Source of the DNA: an uncultured Oscillospiraceae bacterium
Lineage (GTDB): Bacteria; Bacillota_A; Clostridia; Oscillospirales; Oscillospiraceae
Length of the DNA stretch: 14,266 nucleotides
Assembly (NCBI GenBank): GCA_934561335.1
Contig: CAKTGD010000023.1
Coordinates: forward strand, 1-14,266
Direction: 5' to 3'
The notes beneath the pieces are model-generated. The model did not search any database. It was not told the origin of the DNA and was given only the letters and a program-made list of their open reading frames with translations. Position 1 is the first letter of the stretch; every line of letters begins with the position of its first letter. This document shows, piece by piece, positions 6,465 to 13,512 of this stretch. A program made the translations under genes and the position numbers.

Positions 6465-6482
6465 ATTATACACCCTGCAGGG
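6465..6482 (-). promoter_or_regulatory. moxR promoter -10 with adjacent palindrome
   Basis: On the minus strand a perfect TATAAT (6465-6470) lies 34 bp before the ATG, but no good -35 sits 17 bp upstream. A perfect palindrome CCCTGCAGGG (6473-6482) occupies the spacer, where a regulator could block or help polymerase. Confidence 0.5.
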
Positions 6483-6660
6483 ACTAAGAAGCTGTTAAGG
6501 ATCGGTCGCTTTCCGCACAGGAATGCAAAAGAATCGCCTCCGGCTCTCCCACGATGTATCGCCGCCCTGTTTCACGGCAGGATGGGCGGATAGGCGCTGT
6601 CAGGCACAAGCATTATAATCGATGGCCGCCGTTCTTCCCATGTCTATTCCCCCTTGCGGC

Positions 6661-6689
6661 TGTACAGACAGGCAAAAGTGTGATATACT
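6661..6689 (+). promoter_or_regulatory. Promoter of the DUF5662 gene
   Basis: TGTACA (6661-6666), 17-bp spacer, TATACT (6684-6689). It is 30 bp before the ATG at 6719 and about 190 bp from the divergent moxR -10 box. Confidence 0.6.
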
Positions 6690-6718
6690 GACGGCATTAT
6701 CTGTGAGGAGGCGGCGCC

Positions 6719-7279
6719 ATGCACCTGTTTGATCACCTGCACACCGTAAATACGCATCGCCGTTTGGTGTGGCACTATTGCCGGAAGCTGGGGCTTGTGC
6801 GGCAGGGATTGATCCATGATCTGAGCAAATACAGCCCCACTGAGTTCTGGCGCGGCGTGAAATACTATCAGGGCTACCGCAGCCCCAATGACGCCGAACG
6901 TATTGCCAACGGCGTCAGCCTGTCGTGGCTCCACCATAAAGGCCGCAACCGCCACCACTTCGAGTACTGGATCGACTATTGCCTGCGTGAGGACGGCAGC
7001 GTTTATATCGGTGGATGCAAAATGCCGAAAAAGTATGTGGCAGAAATGTTCTGTGACCGGATTGCCGCCTGCCGCGTATACCAGAAGGAGCAGTTTTCCA
7101 ACGCATCCCCATGGGAATACTATCAGCACAGCAAGGATCTCCGCCATACCGATGCCAGCCGCTTCATGCATCCGGATACCGCGGCGCTGCTTGACCGCTG
7201 GCTTTTGCTGCTGAAAGACCTTGGCGAAGATGCCGCGTTGGCCCGCATCCGTCAGGAGCTCAAGAATCCCACCTATTAA
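6719..7279 (+). CDS. DUF5662 family protein (HD-like)
   Basis: The 186-residue product follows a GAGGAG ribosome binding site. It has the pattern of the DUF5662 family: an N-terminal HTVNTHRRLV helix, a GLIHDLSKYSPTEFW motif with H33-D34, and HHKGRNRHHFEYW with H72, H73, H79 and H80. The spacing of His and Asp residues resembles an HD-type metal phosphohydrolase helical bundle, so a metal-dependent hydrolase is a fair inference, but the family has no established function that I know. It is soluble, with no signal peptide. Two more conserved-looking blocks follow (KMPKKYVAEMFCDRIAA and HSKDLRHTDASRFMHP). The gene has its own promoter and is divergent from the moxR operon; hom downstream has a separate promoter. 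Confidence 0.8.
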   Translation: MHLFDHLHTVNTHRRLVWHYCRKLGLVRQGLIHDLSKYSPTEFWRGVKYYQGYRSPNDAERIANGVSLSWLHHKGRNRHHFEYWIDYCLREDGSVYIGGCKMPKKYVAEMFCDRIAACRVYQKEQFSNASPWEYYQHSKDLRHTDASRFMHPDTAALLDRWLLLLKDLGEDAALARIRQELKNPTY

Positions 7280-7325
7280 ATGCGGAGCAGCAATGATCCG
7301 CGGCAGTCATAAGGTATTTTTATCG

Positions 7326-7361
7326 TTGACAATTGGCCGCACATCGTGTACAATTGGTCAA
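7326..7361 (+). promoter_or_regulatory. Near-consensus hom promoter with repeat elements
   Basis: TTGACA (7326-7331), 17-bp spacer, TACAAT (7349-7354), about 30 bp before the ATG. Over it lie a direct repeat ACAATTGG (7329-7336 and 7350-7357, 21 bp apart, two helical turns) and an imperfect inverted repeat (TTGACAATTG against CAATTGGTCAA, 7326-7335 / 7351-7361). Both suggest a repressor site overlapping -35 and -10. No T-box or riboswitch leader is possible in such a short 5' UTR. Confidence 0.85.
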
Positions 7362-7385
7362 GATTCCGTATTTAGGAGGTTCGTG

Positions 7386-8525
7386 ATGAATCTTGCATTA
7401 CTGGGCTTCGGCGTTGTGGGAAGCGGCGTATACGAGTGGTGCCGCAAGCGTGAGGATCTTCGCGTCTGCCGTGTATTGATCCGCTCGGAGAAGCCGGAGA
7501 TCGCCACCATCGCCACCCGCGATTTTGAAGATATTCTGCGTGACCCCTGCATTGATATGGTGGTGGAGGTTATGGGCGGTCTTCACCCGGCCTATGAATA
7601 TGTGACCGCCGCGCTGAAGGCCGGCAAGCATGTGGTCACGGCCAACAAGGCGCTGGTCGCCGCCTATTACCGGGAACTGACGGCACTGGCCAGCGACTGC
7701 GGCAGGGCTTTGCTGTGCACCGCGGCAGTCGGCGGCGGCATTCCGTGGCTGGTCAATCTGGCCCGCTGCAAAAAGCTGGACAGCATCTGCCGTCTGGGCG
7801 GTATTATGAACGGCACCTCTAACTTTATTATGGACGCCATGCATAAATCCCCCATATCCTTCCCTGCCATCCTCAAGCAGGCACAGGCGTTGGGCTATGC
7901 CGAGGCAGACCCCAGCGCCGATATTGACGGCAACGATATCCGCCGCAAGCTGGCAATCTCGGCCAACATTGCCTTTGATGCCCTGCTGACGGAGGAGGAG
8001 ATTCCCATGTTTGGCATCCGCACGGTCACCGACGGCGACATCAGCGCCTTCCAGCGCCGCGGCTTTGTCTGCAAGCTGTTGGCGGAGGCCGCACAAGCCG
8101 AGCACGGTGTGTGCGCCTATATTGAGCCGACGCTGGTATCTGACAGCTCGTTGGAGGCGGCTGTCCCCGCCAATTTCAATCTGATTACCTATGAGGGGGA
8201 ACAGATCGGTTGTCAGAGCTTTTATGGGCAGGGCGCCGGCCAAATGCCCACTGCCGCAAATGTCGTGCAGGATTGCTTGTCAATTGCGCAGGGTCACACC
8301 GCGTTCTACACCGCAAAGGCAGTACCCACGGCGCTGGACGGCAGCGGCGAAGCGCATCCCTACTATGTGCGCACCAAAACGCCTGACGCATGGCTGAAAT
8401 CCCACACCGCCGACGCATGGGATGACGGCGTTGTGACCGGAGCCATCAACACCTATGACATGCTGGCATGGGCCAAGCGGCAGCGGGAGATCGATCCCGC
8501 CTGCTTTATCGCCGGCATCCGATAA
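7386..8525 (+). CDS. hom: Homoserine dehydrogenase, without ACT domain
   Basis: The 379-residue enzyme reduces aspartate semialdehyde to homoserine with NAD(P)H, the branch step towards threonine and methionine. It has the Rossmann motif GFGVVG (7-12), VEVMGG, TANK with K88, GGIMNGTSNFI, and ADPSADIDGNDIRRK; by alignment from memory to yeast Hom6, D179 and K188 correspond to the catalytic D214/K223. The start at 7386 follows TAGGAGG and fits the promoter; an in-frame extension to 7221 overlaps the upstream gene and is rejected. Most Gram-positive Hom proteins are about 430 residues with a C-terminal ACT domain for threonine feedback; here the chain ends soon after the catalytic part with no ACT I can see. 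A perfect terminator follows. Confidence 0.9.
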   Translation: MNLALLGFGVVGSGVYEWCRKREDLRVCRVLIRSEKPEIATIATRDFEDILRDPCIDMVVEVMGGLHPAYEYVTAALKAGKHVVTANKALVAAYYRELTALASDCGRALLCTAAVGGGIPWLVNLARCKKLDSICRLGGIMNGTSNFIMDAMHKSPISFPAILKQAQALGYAEADPSADIDGNDIRRKLAISANIAFDALLTEEEIPMFGIRTVTDGDISAFQRRGFVCKLLAEAAQAEHGVCAYIEPTLVSDSSLEAAVPANFNLITYEGEQIGCQSFYGQGAGQMPTAANVVQDCLSIAQGHTAFYTAKAVPTALDGSGEAHPYYVRTKTPDAWLKSHTADAWDDGVVTGAINTYDMLAWAKRQREIDPACFIAGIR

Positions 8526-8553
8526 TCCGCCCCAGCCTACCGCGTAGGGCGGA
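8526..8553 (+). repeat. Short stem-loop directly after hom
   Basis: TCCGCCC (8526-8532) pairs with GGGCGGA (8547-8553) immediately after the hom stop codon. No T-run follows; it may stabilise the 3' end before the real terminator 15 nt downstream. Confidence 0.5.
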
Positions 8554-8567
8554 AACAGTGTTTACTA

Positions 8568-8606
8568 AAAAGAGATCCGTACCGTAATCCGGTACGGATC
8601 TCTTTT
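8568..8606. terminator. Bidirectional terminator between hom and spoVT
   Basis: A perfect 17-bp stem (8568-8584 with 8590-8606, 5-nt loop TAATC) with A-rich 5' side and TTTT at its 3' side, placed between two convergent genes and touching the spoVT stop codon. It should work on both strands. Confidence 0.95.
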
Positions 8607-9145
8607 CAGTTCTCCATATTCTTTCCCAAAAATAGTGCTACCGTCTGCGCCAGCTTATATTCTGTCTCTCCGGCCGCACGGCTATCCGTTGAAAGAAACA
8701 GAACCAGACCCAGCACATCGCCCTCGCATAGAATAGGTGCCGCCACAACCGCCGCAATCCCGCTGACACTTCCGCAGGCTGCTAACGGCTCCTTGGCACT
8801 GTCCCACAGCCAGATCTGCCTCCGCTCCATGATGTGCTCCAGCTCTTCTGAAATGGTTTTGCCCAGCAGTTCCCGCTTGCCGGGCCCTGCCACGGCGATG
8901 ACGGTATCCCGGTCGGTAACAGCGGCGGTAAAATCGGTGCTGCGGCTCAGCGTGTCGCAGAACTGAACGGCAAAATCCTCCAGCCCGCCGATCAGAGAGT
9001 ATTTTTTAAAGATCACCTCGCCGTCCCTTGTGGTGTAGATCTCCAACGGGTCGCCCTCGCGGATACGCATGGTACGGCGAATCTCCTTGGGAATTACAAC
9101 GCGACCAAGGTCGTCAATTCGCCGGACAATACCGGTTGCTTTCAT
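8606..9145 (-). CDS. spoVT: Stage V sporulation protein T
   Basis: The 179-residue product begins MKATGIVRRIDDLGRVVIP, the AbrB/SpoVT swapped-hairpin DNA-binding domain (1-50, with KEIRRTMRIREGDPLEI), followed by a GAF-like sensor domain (about 57-178). Length and layout match SpoVT of Bacillus subtilis (178 residues), a tetrameric regulator that tunes sigma-G genes in the forespore. The ATG at 9145 follows GGAGG by ten nt; an upstream extension to 9262 has no ribosome binding site and no family match. A candidate sigma-G promoter lies at 9184-9212. The gene is divergent from the metallopeptidase lipoprotein gene and convergent with hom. Its presence indicates a spore-forming lineage. Confidence 0.95.
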   Translation of the reverse strand: MKATGIVRRIDDLGRVVIPKEIRRTMRIREGDPLEIYTTRDGEVIFKKYSLIGGLEDFAVQFCDTLSRSTDFTAAVTDRDTVIAVAGPGKRELLGKTISEELEHIMERRQIWLWDSAKEPLAACGSVSGIAAVVAAPILCEGDVLGLVLFLSTDSRAAGETEYKLAQTVALFLGKNMEN

Positions 9146-9183
9146 ATATAAATTTCCTCCAGTCAAAGCAGATTTTTCATTGG

Positions 9184-9212
9184 TAGTATCTGCTGACCTG
9201 CCCGTTCTATAC
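9184..9212 (-). promoter_or_regulatory. Candidate sigma-G promoter of spoVT
   Basis: On the minus strand GTATA (9208-9212) lies 17 bp before GATACTA (9184-9190). Known sigma-G promoters have a GMATR-type -35 and CATNHTA-type -10; this matches 4 of 5 and 6 of 7. The predicted start leaves about 30 nt of leader to the spoVT ATG, with the ribosome binding site at 9156-9160. No good sigma-A promoter was seen in the same place. Confidence 0.5.
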
Positions 9213-9255
9213 CCCGCCACTTTTTGCCAGTCCGCCTCCCGGCGGTGCAAAGCGC

Positions 9256-9284
9256 TTGACAAACTTTACTATAGGAAATATAAT
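9256..9284 (+). promoter_or_regulatory. Consensus sigma-A promoter of the lipoprotein gene
   Basis: TTGACA (9256-9261), 17-bp spacer, TATAAT (9279-9284): both hexamers perfect, the strongest promoter in the window. Transcription should begin near 9291. Confidence 0.9.
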
Positions 9285-9302
9285 TTTGGCACAGGCAAGT
9301 AT

Positions 9303-9314
9303 TGTAATTTTACA
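9303..9314 (+). promoter_or_regulatory. Palindrome TGTAA-TT-TTACA just after the start site
   Basis: A perfect 5-bp dyad around two bases, about 12 nt after the predicted transcription start of the lipoprotein gene and 30 nt before its ATG. This is a classic place for a repressor to block a strong promoter; no regulator is named. Confidence 0.35.
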
Positions 9315-9343
9315 GTCCTATTTCCATATTTTAGGAGGGATTT

Positions 9344-11221
9344 ATGCGTCATAGCGCCAAGTTTCGCAACTTTTTGTGTGTAGCGCTGCTTTTCCTGCTG
9401 TTCATTCCCGGCTGCGCCATCAAAAAGCCGCTGCTATCTCGTCCGATCCAGCCCCTCGACTGTATTGAGGCCGCATATGCACCTATCATTCTGCCCCATG
9501 AAGACGGAAAAATGCTGGCCTGCTGGACGGATTATGAGGAAAACAAAACGTACCTGCGCGTGATCGACATTGGCGCCGACAAGGTAATCGCTTTCCGTGA
9601 CCTGCCGGGCAGTTGGTCTGTACAAGGTGGTCCCTTCACAGACGGCTCCTATGCTTTGTTCAATTGGAACGATCACACTTGGAAATTCATTGATTCCGCG
9701 CTTTCGGACGAAAAAGATCTTTTGCAACTGCCATCGGGAGGCCTATTCTCTCACGATCGCAGCAGCTACTACTTTTTGCAGGACAATATACTATGCTGCA
9801 AAAATATGGCTAGTGGCGAGGCAGCACGCGTACCTCTGGCCTTTGATATGCGCTTTTCTTCCCTTGTATCCATCTCTCCTGCTTCTGATACATTGGTGCT
9901 GCACTGCCTTTTATCTCCTTACGATTATCAAAGCGGCACCGCCGTTCTGAACCCTGCCACAGGCGCCTATTCTCTGCTGCAGGAAAACTTTTACCTGCCT
10001 TCTTTCGGCCATAACAATACGCTGAATTTTCTGCAGTTTGATGATACCACCATGGAATCTGAGCTGCTGTATACCGACCACGGCGGCAAATGCCGTCTGG
10101 TAGGTGCCAACATACTCGGCGGAACTGAGAATATACTGCTTCCCGTAGACGGCTCTCCCTATCTGCTGGCCGTCGGACAAAGCTCTGTACTTTTCAGGCT
10201 GGACGAAACGCTTGCATCTTTTCCGCTGCCAGATGAAGTAACGGGCGGCACGCCATGTAATCTATACTGGCTGCCGGCTGATCGGATCTTAATTGGCTGT
10301 GTCTATGACAACAGTGCATTCCATCTTTTTGCCGCCGATCCCGCGCAGCTTCCTTTCACCGCCGGTGAGGAGGCACCGGAAACCGGCTCTCCTTTCGCCG
10401 TAAATACCGAGCTGCCGCGGCGGTATTGGACTGAGCTATATGGGCAGCCTCTGCCAAAGCCTCTGCGCAATGCGCGGCAATATGCCAATCATCTGGAGGA
10501 ACAGTACGGCATAACGATCCTCCTCTCTGCACAGGCGGCGTCCGCCTGTACCCTTGTAAGCGATGCTGTTATCACAACCACGGATAAAGCCCAGCTGGAC
10601 GATGAGCCGCAGGCAATCATGCGCATGCTGGAGGCGTTGGAGCAGACCTTGGCGCTGTATCCGGATGGCTTCTTCCGTCAGCTGCGCAACAGTATGGGGG
10701 AGGGCGGTGTACGGATCATGCCGGTCGCTCATATTGAAAATGACGTCAATGCGATTGGCTTAACATACGAAACAGACGGCGGCTGGCAGAATATTGCCAT
10801 CGACGTGCAGTTGACTGCCTTTGATGGGGTAATTTGCCACGAGCTGTGGCATGCCACGGAAAATGTGATTCGGTCTCGAGCGCCGGAGTGCCTTGATGCG
10901 AAGCAATGGGCAAAGTATAACCCGCCCGGATATCTCTATCAGAATCAGCGGGTGTACCCTGATCCCGATTCAAACCGGTGGACATTCTTCGGCTCCGACA
11001 GCGAGGATATCTATTTTGTGGATGACTATGCCCGCACCGACAGCCGCGAGGATCGTGCGCGGATCATGGAGTATATCATGACCAGTGAGGATTTCGCCGG
11101 GCCGCTGATGCAATCTCCCGCCATTGTCCACAAGCTGCAATACATGTGTCAGGCCATCCGTACCGTTTTTGACACCTCCGCTTGGGATACGCCGTATTGG
11201 GAGCGGCTGCTGAACGAATAA
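9344..11221 (+). CDS. Lipoprotein with propeller-like region and HELWH zincin domain
   Basis: The ATG at 9344 follows AGGAGGG. The 625-residue product has a signal peptide (basic 2-8, hydrophobic 10-21) and a lipobox IPGC with lipidated C24, so it should be anchored on the outer face of the membrane. Residues about 40-340 are made of repeated short beta-rich segments (for example SGGLFSHDRSSYYFLQD and GSPYLLAVGQSSVLFRLD), suggesting a beta-propeller or similar repeat fold. The C-terminal part (about 360-625) has HELWH at 499-503, a zincin HExxH active site, and YARTDSREDRA downstream with E569 or D570 as likely third zinc ligand, as in putative zinc-metallopeptidase families. I do not recognise a named family for the whole chain. 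It has a consensus promoter and a terminator of its own. Confidence 0.75.
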   Translation: MRHSAKFRNFLCVALLFLLFIPGCAIKKPLLSRPIQPLDCIEAAYAPIILPHEDGKMLACWTDYEENKTYLRVIDIGADKVIAFRDLPGSWSVQGGPFTDGSYALFNWNDHTWKFIDSALSDEKDLLQLPSGGLFSHDRSSYYFLQDNILCCKNMASGEAARVPLAFDMRFSSLVSISPASDTLVLHCLLSPYDYQSGTAVLNPATGAYSLLQENFYLPSFGHNNTLNFLQFDDTTMESELLYTDHGGKCRLVGANILGGTENILLPVDGSPYLLAVGQSSVLFRLDETLASFPLPDEVTGGTPCNLYWLPADRILIGCVYDNSAFHLFAADPAQLPFTAGEEAPETGSPFAVNTELPRRYWTELYGQPLPKPLRNARQYANHLEEQYGITILLSAQAASACTLVSDAVITTTDKAQLDDEPQAIMRMLEALEQTLALYPDGFFRQLRNSMGEGGVRIMPVAHIENDVNAIGLTYETDGGWQNIAIDVQLTAFDGVICHELWHATENVIRSRAPECLDAKQWAKYNPPGYLYQNQRVYPDPDSNRWTFFGSDSEDIYFVDDYARTDSREDRARIMEYIMTSEDFAGPLMQSPAIVHKLQYMCQAIRTVFDTSAWDTPYWERLLNE

Positions 11222-11229
11222 GAATGAAT

Positions 11230-11259
11230 AAAAGGAGAGGTCTTGTGACCTCTCCTTTT
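11230..11259. terminator. Bidirectional terminator between lipoprotein and TPM genes
   Basis: A perfect 13-bp stem (11230-11242, AAAAGGAGAGGTC, with 11247-11259) around TTGT, with A and T runs at its ends, placed between two convergent genes (stops at 11221 and 11262). Confidence 0.95.
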
Positions 11260-11261
11260 GA

Positions 11262-12248
11262 TTAGCGATGTCCACCGCCGAAACCGCCGCCGCCAAAGCC
11301 GCCCCCACGGGAGCCGCCTCTGCCGCTTCCCCCGAAGCCGCCTCCGCTAAAACCACCCCCACGGGTGCTGCTGCGCGGCGGGCGATAGGAGCTGCTGCCT
11401 GTGGATGGCCTTCTACTACCGCCTGTAGACGGGCGGAAATTGTTTCCCATGCCGCCTGAGGGCGGTCGGTAGCTGTTAGGCCGGGGCGGACACGGCACAT
11501 GCCGCCGTCCCCAAAAGATGGGATAATAGGGTATTGTGGGAATCACACCGATCGAGGGTCTATACCGTCGGCGGTAGCGGTTATACCGCACCCGATCCAG
11601 CAAGACCCATACAGCAAAAATGGCAACAACCAGCAGCACAACCCTGCCAACAGATACCCCGCTGGTTCTCACCGCCGCAGGCTCTTCTGCCGACCAGCCG
11701 CCAGTGACGTATCCTCCGGAGGTATTCCCCAGCTGAAGCTGAGCGTAAAGCACATCCGCTTGACGGAAGAACGCCGTCACCGCACTGTCAAAGTCCCCGG
11801 TATAATAGGTGGATTCAATGGCGCTGCGCAGCTTTTGCTGCTGGGTATCCGTCATCTCCATACCCACCGTGTCGCCGCAGTACACCTGCCAGTCGCCATC
11901 CTTTACCAGCAGCAGAACCATATCGTTGGTCGAAAGGCCCCACGACTTTCCCAAATTTGCGGCGTATTCCTGCCCTTTCCACCCGGTCAGGTGGTCAACG
12001 GTGGCCACCGCCACCACGGCATAATACTGTTTATCCCACGCGGCGTTATACTGCTCAATCAATTGCTCTGTCGTGTCATTCAGCAGCCCTGCCTCATCGC
12101 AGATCCAGTTCCGATACTTCACATCCAGCAATTCGGTCGGCTCTTTGGCAAGAAAGCTGTCCTTTCGCGCCAAACCGATGCAGACGCTGCCCACCACAGA
12201 TACAAGCAATATAATCCACGCTACCGCACGGTTTTTAAAAAATTTCAT
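11262..12248 (-). CDS. TPM-domain membrane protein with Gly/Arg-rich tail
   Basis: The 328-residue product starts at ATG 12248 after GGGGAG; the earlier in-frame ATG (12281) has no ribosome binding site. It has an N-terminal signal/anchor (8-27), a TPM domain (about 43-165: WICDEAGLLND, VATVDHLTGW, YAANLGKSWGLSTNDMVLLLVKDGDWQVYCGD), a second membrane segment (about 199-221), then a basic tail with long runs of GGGF, RPPSGG and RGGS ending GFGGGHR. TPM domains occur in YgcG and in the plant thylakoid protein TLP18.3 and have been linked with acid-phosphatase activity or complex assembly; here the domain should lie outside the cell. It is the last gene of the xpaC-telA operon, 35 bp after telA, and its exact role is unknown. 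Confidence 0.85.
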   Translation of the reverse strand: MKFFKNRAVAWIILLVSVVGSVCIGLARKDSFLAKEPTELLDVKYRNWICDEAGLLNDTTEQLIEQYNAAWDKQYYAVVAVATVDHLTGWKGQEYAANLGKSWGLSTNDMVLLLVKDGDWQVYCGDTVGMEMTDTQQQKLRSAIESTYYTGDFDSAVTAFFRQADVLYAQLQLGNTSGGYVTGGWSAEEPAAVRTSGVSVGRVVLLVVAIFAVWVLLDRVRYNRYRRRYRPSIGVIPTIPYYPIFWGRRHVPCPPRPNSYRPPSGGMGNNFRPSTGGSRRPSTGSSSYRPPRSSTRGGGFSGGGFGGSGRGGSRGGGFGGGGFGGGHR

Positions 12249-12283
12249 ACGCTCTCCCCTTTCCAAAGGAGAATATCTCATCC

Positions 12284-13456
12284 TTAGTTACGCAGCTCCA
12301 TCAGCTTCTGCTTCAGCTCGCCTTCAATGCGGCCCAGCTCGGCCTCCGCCGCCTTGCGCTTGGCGGCGCCCTCTTTCTGAATACGGGCCACCTCGTCCAA
12401 CGTGGAGATCAGCTGTTCATTGGTGTGCTGCAAGGTCTCGATATCCACCACACTGCGCTCCGCCTCTTTTGCCGTGGCAATCGTGCCCATCTTCAGGGTG
12501 TCGGCATTTTTCTTGAGCAGCTCATTGGTCATTTCCGTCACCGCATTCTGAGCGGCGGTAGCCTGGCGGCTGTGCTCCATGCCCAGCGCCAGCACCATCT
12601 GGCTCTTCCACAGGGGGATGGTATTCACCAGCGAGGACTGGATCTTTTCGATCATCAGCGTATCGTTATTTTGCAGCAGGCGTGTCTGGGGGCCCATCTG
12701 GATAGACACCATGCGGGTCAGCTCCAGATCGTGGAGCTTCTTTTCAAACCGGTCACACAGGCTGACCAGATCGTTGTAGGCCTGCGCATCCTCAGCAAGG
12801 CCGGTCTGCTCTGCTTTCTTGCGCAGCGCCTCCACCTCGTTGGCGCGCACATCCGCCAGACGCTTCTTGCCGGCCAGAATGTACATGGTCAGTTCCTTAT
12901 AGTACTTCAGATTCAGCTCATACATCTGGTCGAACATGGCCACATCCTTGAGCAGGGTGATCTGATGATTCTCCAGATTCTGAGCGATCTTGTCAACGTT
13001 GGTCTCCACCTTGCTGTACTGAGCCTTCATAGCCTCGATACGATTGCCGGTTTTTTTGAACAGGCCCGCCAGCCCCTTCTTCTCCTCCTGCGCACCGAAG
13101 CCCTTCAACTCCACCACCAGACGGCTCAGATCATCGCCGATCTCACCCATATCCTTGCTGCGGATATTGGCCAGAGCACTCTCGGAAAAGGACGCCACGC
13201 TTTTCTGGGCGGCAGCGCCGTACTGCAGCACCTGATTGGTATCCCGCACATCGATCTTCCGGGAAAACTCCTCCACTGCGGCACGCTCCTGTTCCGTCAG
13301 CATGCTGTCATCCAGCACCACCGGCTCCACCGCTTTTTTCTCCTCGGGAATAGCGGGGGTGGCAGGCGCTTCCGGGCTCAGGGTCAGGGTGGGAACTTCT
13401 GCTGCAGCCGTGGTATCCGGCGTCAAGGTCAGCTCGGGCATCATATTCTCTGTCAT
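12284..13456 (-). CDS. TelA-like toxic anion resistance protein
   Basis: The 390-residue product belongs to the TelA family: an N-terminal Pro/Ala/Thr-rich flexible head (1-48), then an all-helical core with the hallmark stretch around LLKDVAMFDQMYELNLKYYKEL and IQMGPQTRLLQNND, ending in a coiled coil (about 340-390). TelA was first named for tellurite resistance; in Firmicutes the YceH/TelA proteins are also linked to cell-envelope stress and antimicrobial tolerance, by unclear means. No signal peptide or membrane segment is seen, so it is cytoplasmic or peripheral. The head has two copies of a (E/T)LTL(T/S)P(D/E) motif (8-14 and 23-29). The AAAGGA ribosome binding site precedes the ATG. It is the middle gene of a three-gene operon, 48 bp after the xpaC-like gene. 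Confidence 0.93.
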   Translation of the reverse strand: MTENMMPELTLTPDTTAAAEVPTLTLSPEAPATPAIPEEKKAVEPVVLDDSMLTEQERAAVEEFSRKIDVRDTNQVLQYGAAAQKSVASFSESALANIRSKDMGEIGDDLSRLVVELKGFGAQEEKKGLAGLFKKTGNRIEAMKAQYSKVETNVDKIAQNLENHQITLLKDVAMFDQMYELNLKYYKELTMYILAGKKRLADVRANEVEALRKKAEQTGLAEDAQAYNDLVSLCDRFEKKLHDLELTRMVSIQMGPQTRLLQNNDTLMIEKIQSSLVNTIPLWKSQMVLALGMEHSRQATAAQNAVTEMTNELLKKNADTLKMGTIATAKEAERSVVDIETLQHTNEQLISTLDEVARIQKEGAAKRKAAEAELGRIEGELKQKLMELRN

Positions 13457-13486
13457 AATTTCATTTCCTTTCTGTATTATTTCGAC

Positions 13487-13512
13487 AATTATATACGTTT
13501 TGTATTATAATT
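13487..13512 (-). promoter_or_regulatory. AT-rich hairpin in the xpaC-telA gap
   Basis: AATTATATAC (13487-13496) pairs with GTATTATAATT (13502-13512) apart from one bulged base, around a 5-nt loop, and covers the xpaC-like stop codon. The minus strand also contains two TATAAT-like boxes here, but no good -35, so an internal telA promoter is possible but weak. The dyad may instead affect message processing between the two genes. Confidence 0.35.

Noticed and set aside
5559..6593. 344-residue plus-strand open frame
   Set aside because: Antisense to the MoxR-type ATPase, which has all AAA+ motifs; the shadow frame matches nothing.
7221..7385. Upstream in-frame extension of hom
   Set aside because: It overlaps the DUF5662 gene and the hom promoter; the Rossmann motif starts right after the ATG at 7386.
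7280..7385. T-box or riboswitch leader for hom
   Set aside because: The predicted transcription start is about 25 nt before the ATG, leaving no room for such a leader.
9256..9262. N-terminal extension of spoVT to 9262
   Set aside because: It overlaps the divergent promoter, has no ribosome binding site and does not match SpoVT, whose N-terminus is MKATGIVRR.
11499..12287. 262-residue plus-strand open frame
   Set aside because: Antisense to the TPM gene; composition and lack of a ribosome binding site indicate a shadow.
12425..13510. 361-residue plus-strand open frame
   Set aside because: It is the antisense of telA; TelA has clear family motifs, and the plus frame has no ribosome binding site and a His/Leu/Gln-rich composition typical of a shadow frame.
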